This document shows positions 52,373 through 59,010 of a stretch of DNA of 64,000 bases, in pieces. The stretch is from Bacillus sp. PAMC26568 (GTDB lineage Bacteria > Bacillota > Bacilli > Bacillales > Bacillaceae). The notes under the pieces are model-generated. The model searched no databases, was not told where the DNA came from, and saw only the letters and a list, made by a program, of their open reading frames with translations. Each line of letters opens with the position of its first letter. Within the stretch, counting starts at the first letter, position 1. The stretch lies in NCBI RefSeq assembly GCF_014235785.1, contig NZ_CP060137.1:1798001-1862000 (forward strand), written 5' to 3'. Made by a program: the position numbers and the translations under genes.

Positions 52373-53389
52373 ATGGAAAAAGGTATCTTAGATAAATTAC
52401 AACGCCCCTTGAGAGATCTTCGTTTATCAGTGACCGATCGTTGTAATTTTCGCTGTCGATATTGCATGCCGGAAGAAATATTTGGTCCTGATTATCCTTT
52501 TTTATCTTCCGATAAAATTCTTTCTTTTGATGAAATGGAACGATTAACCCGTATATTTGTTTCCTTAGGTGTCAAAAAGATACGTATTACAGGAGGAGAA
52601 CCTCTATTACGCAAGGATCTTCCTGAATTAATACATCGTTTGAAGTCAATTAGTAAATCGGAAGATATTGCTATTACAACGAATGGATCACTTCTTAAAA
52701 AATTCGCCCCTGATTTGTTTAATGCTGGGTTAAGACGGGTGACAATTAGTCTAGATTCTTTAGATGATCAGCGTTTCAATCAATTAAATGGAAATAAAAG
52801 CAAAGTATCGAGAGTTTTAGATGGCATTCAGGCAGCTTCTGATGCAGGACTGAAAGTTAAAGTGAACATGGTTGTTCAAAAAGGGAAAAACGATCAAGAT
52901 ATCATTCCTATGGCGAAATATTTTAAAGAAAATAAACATACTCTTCGCTTTATTGAGTATATGGATGTAGGAAATTCTAATGGCTGGAGAATGACAGAAG
53001 TAATGACTAAACAAGAGATTTTAGATCAAATTGGAACAATTATGCCTCTTGAGCAAATTGAGCCAAATTATGTAGGGGAGGTAGCAACTAGATACCGTTA
53101 TATAGGGAGTGATCAAGAAATAGGAATCATTTCATCTGTTACCGACTCTTTTTGTTCAACCTGCTCAAGAGTTCGAGTTTCTGCTGAAGGGAAATTATAT
53201 ACATGTTTATTTGCATCAAAAGGGTATGATCTGCGTCATTTGCTTCGCTCAGGCGAATCAGATGATGTGATAATCAACAAAATCACTGATATTTGGAATC
53301 ATCGAAGTGACCGCTATTCTGATGAAAGAGCAATTGGTGATCATTCAATAAACCGGTCAAAAGTAGAAATGTCTCATATTGGAGGTTAA
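52373..53389 (+). CDS. moaA: GTP 3',8-cyclase, molybdenum cofactor biosynthesis
   Basis: A 338-residue radical-SAM enzyme that starts cofactor synthesis from GTP together with MoaC. N-terminal cluster motif with Cys24, Cys28 and Cys31 ([15 protein letters not shown]), [20 protein letters not shown] as SAM-binding G-G-E-P, second cluster [20 protein letters not shown], and the C-terminal Gly-Gly (SHIGG) needed for catalysis. GAAAGGAGAGGG ribosome site. It follows fdhD by 49 bases, so probably co-transcribed. Confidence 0.95.
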   Translation: MEKGILDKLQRPLRDLRLSVTDRCNFRCRYCMPEEIFGPDYPFLSSDKILSFDEMERLTRIFVSLGVKKIRITGGEPLLRKDLPELIHRLKSISKSEDIAITTNGSLLKKFAPDLFNAGLRRVTISLDSLDDQRFNQLNGNKSKVSRVLDGIQAASDAGLKVKVNMVVQKGKNDQDIIPMAKYFKENKHTLRFIEYMDVGNSNGWRMTEVMTKQEILDQIGTIMPLEQIEPNYVGEVATRYRYIGSDQEIGIISSVTDSFCSTCSRVRVSAEGKLYTCLFASKGYDLRHLLRSGESDDVIINKITDIWNHRSDRYSDERAIGDHSINRSKVEMSHIGG

Positions 53390-53461
53390 AATTAACAAAT
53401 TTATAAAGAAGAGCAACTATATTTTTTATTTGCTTTGATAAAGTAATAATTCTAAAAAAGA

Positions 53462-53512
53462 GACTACCTTTTAAAGAATATTTATATCCTTTAAAAGGTA
53501 GTCCTATTTTCT
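53462..53512 (+). terminator. Hairpin after moaA
   Basis: GACTACCTTTTAAAG (53462-53476) pairs perfectly with CTTTAAAAGGTAGTC (53489-53503) over a 12-base loop; CTATTTTC follows. A terminator or pause separating moaA from moaC. Confidence 0.7.
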
Positions 53513-53605
53513 AGTCTCTATATTAAGTTAAGAGCATTTCTTTACACGGACCTTTTTACGCAGCGATCTGATTCAATTATCCCGGGTGAACAAAGGAGAC
53601 AGCAT

Positions 53606-54092
53606 ATGAGTAATTTCTCACATTGGAATAAAGAAGGAAGACCTAAGATGGTCGATATTTCTCAAAAAAATAGTACGACACGGACTGCTACTGCTCAAAG
53701 TACGATTGTTTTGTCTAATAAACTATTCGAAGCAATAGAAAATGGATTCATAAAAAAAGGGGATCCCCTTCAAGTAGCACAGATTGCTGGAATTATGGCT
53801 GCAAAAAAAAACAGCGGATGTCATTCCAATGTGCCATCCAATCGTTTTGCAAGGAAGTGATTTTACATTTAATTATCAAAAACGCGACAATGAGTACGAT
53901 TTGATAATACAAGCTACAATTACGTGCAGTGGTCAAACTGGAGTTGAGATGGAAGCTTTAACTGCCGTATCAATTGCTGCTCTTACTTTTTATGATATGT
54001 GTAAAGCTGTTGATAAAACAATGGTCATTAAAGATACTTTTTTAGTACAAAAAACAGGTGGAAAAAGCGGAGATTTTTTCAATAAAATGTAA
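53606..54092 (+). pseudogene. moaC: Cyclic pyranopterin monophosphate synthase, frameshifted in A9
   Basis: The first frame encodes SNFSHWNKEGRPKMVDISQK and [12 protein letters not shown], the normal start of MoaC. The A-run at 53803-53811 has nine A's where eight would keep frame. Read with a -1 shift, the protein continues [60 protein letters not shown] to 54092, with the catalytic Cys-His-Pro and the D-M-C-K-A motif intact. So only one base prevents a full 161-residue enzyme. Transcriptional slippage on the A-run, a sequencing error or recent mutation are all possible. Confidence 0.88.
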
Positions 54093-54176
54093 TCATTTTC
54101 TTTTAATAATCGTTTCCGCCATGCAGGTTTGTTAAATACATTCATTAAGTTCATATGTTGAACCACAATCTTTTCT

Positions 54177-54755
54177 TTATTCAATTTCAATCCATTCTTC
54201 TGGGTTATTAATGTTTATAAATATCTTATCTTTGGAAGAGAAAGGAACGGTTAGAACTGGTATCTCATCTAGTAATAAACGAACTTTTCGTTTATTCTTT
54301 GCAAGCAGTTGTTCCATTTTAACAAGACTTCTTCGATGATAAAGAGCTAAAAGCGGATGTATAGTACCTAATTGATCCGGAACAATGGCATCATATTGAC
54401 TATTTTCAGTTAAGCGAATCATTTTCTCTACAAAAGCAGATGTAATAAAAGGAATATCGCATGATAACACAAAAAACCATTCGACATTAGAGATTTTTGA
54501 AAATGTATTATACATTGCAAATAAAGGACCTTGATAAGCTTCTGTTTCTTTTTCAACAACAAAGTCCACATCATCTTCCCTAAAATAGGGAATTAAACTT
54601 TCATTTGTGGAAATTACAATTGGAAAGAGCGAACATTCCTTTAATGCATCTACACTATATTGATAAAAATATTTGTTCTTATATATTTCAAACATTTTTG
54701 GCTTTCCGTAACGTGATGATTTTCCGCCAGCTAAAATAATTCCTGCAATTTTCAT
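54177..54755 (-). CDS. mobA: Molybdenum cofactor guanylyltransferase
   Basis: A 192-residue nucleotidyltransferase that adds GMP to molybdopterin to give the bis-MGD cofactor FdhF needs. AGIILAGGKSSRYGKPKMFE is the GTP-binding signature L-A-G-G-x-S-x-R-x-G-x-x-K, FFVLSCDIPFITSAFVEKMI holds the metal-binding C-D-x-P-F, and HPLLALYHRRSLVKMEQLL follows. It reads opposite to moaA/moaC, and overlaps a truncated moaB by 4 bases (ATGA). Confidence 0.93.
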   Translation of the reverse strand: MKIAGIILAGGKSSRYGKPKMFEIYKNKYFYQYSVDALKECSLFPIVISTNESLIPYFREDDVDFVVEKETEAYQGPLFAMYNTFSKISNVEWFFVLSCDIPFITSAFVEKMIRLTENSQYDAIVPDQLGTIHPLLALYHRRSLVKMEQLLAKNKRKVRLLLDEIPVLTVPFSSKDKIFININNPEEWIEIE

Positions 54756-54925
54756 TGTCTATTTAATTCCTCTACAATGTGATTTTTATGTAGGATATGA
54801 TTCTGCTTTTTTAAAAGGTTTTGAATTTCTTTTCCGCTTTTATCATCGTGCAGTGTTCGTGTATCACTAACAGTCAGTACTGCAGTACCAGCTGTTGTGG
54901 GTTGATTTGAATGATGGTAATGCAT
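54752..54925 (-). pseudogene. moaB: MoaB/Mog-type protein, N-terminal fragment
   Basis: A 57-residue frame: HYHHSNQPTTAGTAVLTVSD, TRTLHDDKSGKEIQNLLKKQ, NHILHKNHIVEELNRQ. S-D-T-R-T-x-x-x-D-K-S-G is the N-terminal signature of MoaB, a protein of about 165 residues; the molybdopterin-binding G-G-T-G part and all beyond is missing. It retains a good ribosome site (AAGGAGTG) and an ATGA overlap with mobA, so it is probably still translated as a short peptide. Confidence 0.8.
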
Positions 54926-55148
54926 GATTCTTTAGTACACTCCTTAATAAATAGGAAGATTATTAAATAAGTGTTTCCTTTTACATCGTTATAAGACTCT
55001 TCCTTTTCATAAACATAATACCCTTGGATTATTATCTTACATCTAATACATGGGGAATATCAAAGATTAACAATTTTATAATATGTATATATAGCTGATG
55101 TAATGAGAAATAAAAGAAATAATTTTTGAAAGAAAGGGAGAGAGATCG
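54926..55148. other. Divergent promoter region between moaB remnant and moeB
   Basis: AT-rich, with promoters for both directions expected; no clear operator seen. GGGAGAGAG just before 55149 is the moeB ribosome site. Confidence 0.4.
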
Positions 55149-56165
55149 TTGACTGATCGTTATTCTCGGCAACAGCTGTTCAAACAAATAGGTTTTAAAG
55201 GGCAAGAAAAAATCAGACATAAGCATGTGCTAATCGTAGGAGTTGGTGCATTAGGGAGTGCTTGTGCTGAAGCTTTTGTAAGAGCAGGTATTGGAAAGCT
55301 AACTATTATTGATCGAGATTATGTTGAATGGAGCAATTTGCAGCGCCAACAGCTGTATACCGAAAAAGATGCGAATGATAAAATTCCAAAAGCGATTGCT
55401 GCCGAAAAGCGTTTGAAACAAATTAATTCAGAAGTTGAAATTGAAGCACTTGTGATGGATGCAAGACCTGAAAATTTGGAAAATTTATTAAGTAATGTTG
55501 ATATCATTATCGATGGTACAGATAATTTTGATATTCGATTTATTATAAATGAACTTTCACATAAGTATAACATTCCATGGGTTTATGGTTCATGTGCAGG
55601 AAGTTATGGAGCCACTTATACAGTTATTCCAGGAAGAACACCCTGTTTGAATTGTATCCTGAAAAGAGTGCCTATCGGAGGTGCAACATGCGATACAGCA
55701 GGAATAATTAGCCCGGCTGTTCAAATTGTTGCTGCTTATCAAGTAACAGAAGCATTTAAAATTCTTGTAGAGGATTTTTCAACAGTAAGGAATACCTTTT
55801 TGACATTTGATGTATGGAGTAACCAGTATCATTCATTTAATTTAGACAAAATAAAAACCGAAAGTTGCCCATCTTGTGGAACCGTCAGAACATATCCAAA
55901 TTTATCTTATGATAATCAGACAAAGACAGAAGTATTATGTGGACGAAATACAGTACAAATTAGACCTGCCAAAATGGTCGAGTATAGTTTTGACCAAGTG
56001 GAGAAATTACTAAAAGCTTACGGTACAGTAACTAAAAATAAGTATCTATTATCCTGTCAGCTTCAGGACTATCGGATGGTTATATTTAAAGATGGACGTG
56101 TTTTTATTCATGGAACCAACAACATCCAGCTTGCTAAAAATCTTTATTATCGTCTATTAGGCTAA
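55149..56165 (+). CDS. moeB: Molybdopterin-synthase adenylyltransferase (ThiF/MoeB/HesA family)
   Basis: A 338-residue E1-like enzyme that adenylates the C-terminal Gly of MoaD. RYSRQQLFKQIGFKGQEKIR, the nucleotide loop VLIVGVGALGSACAEAFVRA, DYVEWSNLQRQQLYTEKDAN, DGTDNFDIRFIINELSHKYN and the zinc pairs PCLNCILKRV and CPSCGTV are diagnostic. The last 75 residues form a rhodanese-like/extra domain as in the B. subtilis protein (about 339 residues). TTG start with GGGAGAGAG. First gene of the moeB-moeA-mobB-moaE-moaD operon. Confidence 0.93.
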   Translation: MTDRYSRQQLFKQIGFKGQEKIRHKHVLIVGVGALGSACAEAFVRAGIGKLTIIDRDYVEWSNLQRQQLYTEKDANDKIPKAIAAEKRLKQINSEVEIEALVMDARPENLENLLSNVDIIIDGTDNFDIRFIINELSHKYNIPWVYGSCAGSYGATYTVIPGRTPCLNCILKRVPIGGATCDTAGIISPAVQIVAAYQVTEAFKILVEDFSTVRNTFLTFDVWSNQYHSFNLDKIKTESCPSCGTVRTYPNLSYDNQTKTEVLCGRNTVQIRPAKMVEYSFDQVEKLLKAYGTVTKNKYLLSCQLQDYRMVIFKDGRVFIHGTNNIQLAKNLYYRLLG

Positions 56166-56187
56166 TAAATGGAGTGAGGATTAGATT

Positions 56188-57480
56188 ATGGTATCAAAAC
56201 GATTCCCTGTATCTGTTGAAGAATGTGTCTTAAAAGTAATGGAATATGCCAAAAATGGTATGAAGGAATTAATCCAACTTGAATTAGCCCATGGCCGTTT
56301 CTTAGCGGAAGACTTAATAGCTGACCACAATATTCCTTGGTTTAACCGTTCTCCATATGATGGGTTTGCTGTTAGAGCAGAAGATACGAAAAAAGCTAGT
56401 TCTGATCATCCAATTTCATTAAAAGTAGTAGGAGAAATAGGTGCAGGTATGGTCTTTAATGGACAAGCTGGGGCTTTTGAAGCTGTTAGAATTATGACCG
56501 GTGCCGGGATTCCTGAAGGATGTGACGCGGTTATCATGCTTGAATTAGTGAAAGAGTATACAAAAAGCAATCAAAAGTTTATTGAAATCAAGCGTTCTCT
56601 TAACAAAGGTCATAACATCTCCTTTGAAGGTGAAGATGCAAAAAAAGGAACAATATTAGTAAAAAAAGGGACGTTTATCAATCCCGGTATTATAGCGCTT
56701 TTAGCTACATTCGGATACAGTAAGGTACCTGTTGTCAAAAAGCCTGTTGTGGGAGTTTTAGCGACTGGAAGTGAGCTCCTTGAAGTGAGTGATTCACTGA
56801 CACCAGGGAAAATTCGAAATAGCAATTCGTACATGATTATGGCTCAAATTGAAAGAGCTGGAGGAAAAGTTAAATACCTCGGAAAACTAAGCGATGAATT
56901 TGATAGCTGTTTTGCTGCTGTAAAAAATGCTTTAACCAAAGTAGATATACTTGTTACAACAGGCGGTGTGTCAGTAGGAGACTATGATTATTTACCAGCT
57001 ATCTATGACAAGCTGGGAGCATCTGTTCTTTTTAATAAAGTAGCGATGAGACCAGGGAGTGTAACAACAGTAGCTCATTTGAATGGGAAACTCTTATTTG
57101 GATTATCAGGAAATCCGTCTGCTTGTTACGTTGGATGTGAATTATTTGTTCGTCCTGTAATCCGTATGTATTTATTCAATGACAAACCACATCTCAAAAG
57201 AGAAATCGCATATTTAGGAGAAGACTTTGTAAAACCCAATCCATTTACCCGATTTATAAGAGGAACTCTTTCATACAATCAGGGCAAGTTAATCGTTTCT
57301 CCTTCAGGTTTTAATAAATCCGGTGCCGTTTCCTCTTTAGCTAGTGCAAATGCATTTATTATTCTTCCTGGAGGCTCAAGAGGATATAAAAAAGGAATGG
57401 TAGTTGATGTTTTGTTATTAGAAGACGTGCAAGGAAGTGAATGGCCTTGGGAAAACATTGTTCCATCCTACAGATCGTAG
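56188..57480 (+). CDS. moeA: Molybdopterin molybdotransferase
   Basis: A 430-residue MoeA that inserts molybdate into adenylylated molybdopterin. HNIPWFNRSPYDGFAVRAED is the N-terminal signature, RIMTGAGIPEGCDAVIMLEL the domain II region, VGVLATGSELLEVSDSLTPG and VTTGGVSVGDYDYLPAIYDK the MoaB-like domain with the catalytic Asp, and LFGLSGNPSACYVGCELFVR the G-N-P loop. 22 bases after moeB; overlaps mobB by 40 bases. Confidence 0.95.
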   Translation: MVSKRFPVSVEECVLKVMEYAKNGMKELIQLELAHGRFLAEDLIADHNIPWFNRSPYDGFAVRAEDTKKASSDHPISLKVVGEIGAGMVFNGQAGAFEAVRIMTGAGIPEGCDAVIMLELVKEYTKSNQKFIEIKRSLNKGHNISFEGEDAKKGTILVKKGTFINPGIIALLATFGYSKVPVVKKPVVGVLATGSELLEVSDSLTPGKIRNSNSYMIMAQIERAGGKVKYLGKLSDEFDSCFAAVKNALTKVDILVTTGGVSVGDYDYLPAIYDKLGASVLFNKVAMRPGSVTTVAHLNGKLLFGLSGNPSACYVGCELFVRPVIRMYLFNDKPHLKREIAYLGEDFVKPNPFTRFIRGTLSYNQGKLIVSPSGFNKSGAVSSLASANAFIILPGGSRGYKKGMVVDVLLLEDVQGSEWPWENIVPSYRS

Positions 57481-57986
57481 GGTTTCAAAATAGCGGCAAA
57501 ACAACCCTAATGGAAAAATTAATTTCTAGGGCCGAACAAGACGGATTAAATGCTGCATCAATTAAGCATCACGGACACGGAGGGTTTCCAAACATTGATT
57601 CCTCTTCTAAAGACAGCATACGCCATTATAAAAGTGGTGCTATTGTGTCTAGTGTAGAAGGAGGCGGCGTCTTCCAATTATCTGCTAAAGCTGACAATTG
57701 GAGCCTTAAAGAAATTATTAAATTATATACCTTTTTCCCCCTGAATGTCATTTTCATAGAAGGATATAAAAAAGAGAGTTATCCAAAAGTGGTTCTAATT
57801 CGAAATGAAAAGGATCTTTCACTGCTCTATTCATTAACAAACGTTCAGTGTGTGATTAGTCATATTGAATTGGATAAAGAACTACTACTTAAAAATCATC
57901 AAGTTTTTCATTTAAATCAAGAAAAGCTATATATAGATTTTTTAATGGAAGAAGTGGTGAAAAAAGATGGAAAAAAATTTATTTAA
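57441..57986 (+). CDS. mobB: Molybdopterin-guanine dinucleotide biosynthesis protein B
   Basis: A 181-residue P-loop GTPase accessory to MobA. LQIVGFQNSGKTTLMEKLIS holds Walker A (G-x-x-N-S-G-K-T-T), NAASIKHHGHGGFPNIDSSS the switch-like H-H-G-H, and FPLNVIFIEGYKKESYPKVV the conserved E-G-Y/F-K. AAGGAAGTG precedes the ATG at 57441, inside the end of moeA; it also overlaps moaE by 20 bases, a tightly coupled arrangement. Confidence 0.92.
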   Translation: MALGKHCSILQIVGFQNSGKTTLMEKLISRAEQDGLNAASIKHHGHGGFPNIDSSSKDSIRHYKSGAIVSSVEGGGVFQLSAKADNWSLKEIIKLYTFFPLNVIFIEGYKKESYPKVVLIRNEKDLSLLYSLTNVQCVISHIELDKELLLKNHQVFHLNQEKLYIDFLMEEVVKKDGKKFI

Positions 57987-58431
57987 TATTGTACATGACA
58001 CTATATCTGTAGAAGAAGTAAAAAATCAAGTTTCCAGAAGAGAAGCTGGCGCCATTACACTCTTTGTTGGAACTGTGAGGGAATTTACAAAAGGGAAGAG
58101 AACGTTATCTCTTGAGTATCAAGCATACGAATCAATGGCAGTAAAAATGCTGAGTCAAATAGGCAAAGAAATTAAGGGGAGGTGGCCGGATACATGTGTT
58201 GCTATAACACATAGAATAGGTAAGTTAGAAATAAGTGATATTGCTATTGTTATCGCGGTCTCCTCACCACATCGTAAAACGGCATACAAAGCAAATGAAT
58301 ATGCCATTGAACGAATCAAACAGATAGTGCCTATTTGGAAAAAAGAATTTTGGGAAGACGGAACGAGGTGGATTGGAGATCAATTAGAGACCACTGAATA
58401 TCCAGAAGGGAAACCAGGCAAGGAGGACTGA
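57967..58431 (+). CDS. moaE: Molybdopterin synthase catalytic subunit
   Basis: A 154-residue MoaE. AGAITLFVGTVREFTKGKRT contains the G-x-V-R loop, ITHRIGKLEISDIAIVIAVS and SPHRKTAYKANEYAIERIKQ the substrate site, and VPIWKKEFWEDGTRWIGD the catalytic Lys in W-K-K-E. With MoaD it converts cyclic pyranopterin monophosphate to molybdopterin. Overlaps mobB by 20 bases and is 3 bases from moaD. Confidence 0.95.
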   Translation: MEKNLFNIVHDTISVEEVKNQVSRREAGAITLFVGTVREFTKGKRTLSLEYQAYESMAVKMLSQIGKEIKGRWPDTCVAITHRIGKLEISDIAIVIAVSSPHRKTAYKANEYAIERIKQIVPIWKKEFWEDGTRWIGDQLETTEYPEGKPGKED

Positions 58432-58434
58432 GAA

Positions 58435-58671
58435 ATGATTACGGTTATATTTTTTGCAGGAATACGCGAGGAAATTGGATTAGATAAATTAAAAATAGTC
58501 GAAATAGAAAATATAACGATTCACCAACTAAAACAATATCTTCAAAATAAATACTCTCTTTCATCTCTTAACCAAGTTATGACAGCTATTAACGAAAGCT
58601 TTGTAACAGATGATGAAATAATAAAAGATCAAGATACGATTGCTTTTATCCCTCCAGTAAGTGGAGGATAA
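58435..58671 (+). CDS. moaD: Molybdopterin synthase sulfur carrier subunit
   Basis: A 78-residue ubiquitin-like sulfur carrier: ITVIFFAGIREEIGLDKLKI starts the beta-grasp fold, NESFVTDDEIIKDQDTIAFI follows, and the protein ends PPVSGG, whose terminal Gly is adenylated by MoeB and thiocarboxylated. GCAAGGAGG lies before the ATG. Last gene of the moe/mob/moa operon. Confidence 0.94.
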   Translation: MITVIFFAGIREEIGLDKLKIVEIENITIHQLKQYLQNKYSLSSLNQVMTAINESFVTDDEIIKDQDTIAFIPPVSGG

Positions 58672-58771
58672 GGAGACAGTACTTTTTTTATAATAGATTA
58701 GCTAAGAAATATTACAAATCTTAGGACATTGTTGGCGAGATTCATATATTAGGGTACAGAAAAATTTGTTA

Positions 58772-58800
58772 TTGAGGATAAACGTATTAAATATTATAAT
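58772..58800 (+). promoter_or_regulatory. Sigma-A-like promoter of the second fdh-leader copy
   Basis: TTGAGG (58772-58777) and TATAAT (58795-58800) with 17 bases between, the same boxes and spacing as 50904-50932. It lies 100 bases behind moaD and drives the second fdhF operon. Confidence 0.82.
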
Positions 58801-58806
58801 AAATAT

Positions 58807-58985
58807 ATAAACGCAAAATATGAAAAAGATTCTTGATGTTGGGTAACGACAAATTGCCTTAACGTCCTGTTTTTTTCATTATATGTGGTGAGATGGATTA
58901 CTAGCAGGATAAAACTGCTTAGTTATTAGCCCGCCATAAAATAGAATGTGTATTTCAATACACTCTATTTTATGGCGGGTTTTTT
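58807..58985 (+). ncRNA. Conserved fdh leader RNA with terminator, copy 2
   Basis: Hairpin 1 (58835-58866): GATGTTGGGTAA with TTGCC, T bulge, TAACGTC, loop CGACAAA. Hairpin 2 (58901-58922): CTAGCAG with CTGCTTAG, loop GATAAAA. Terminator: CCCGCCATAAAATAGA (58930 on) with TCTATTTTATGGCGGG, apical ATGTGTAT/ATACAC, then six T's to 58985. GTGGTGAG (58885-58892) can pair with CCGCCAT of the terminator 5' arm (one bulge). AAAGGAG and the fdhF ATG at 59011 follow. Relative to copy 1, stems differ by paired changes (terminator ATC/GGT versus GCC/GGC; hairpin 1 lower stem). Confidence 0.82.
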
Positions 58986-59010
58986 GATTTTTAAAAAAGG
59001 AGATTTTAAA

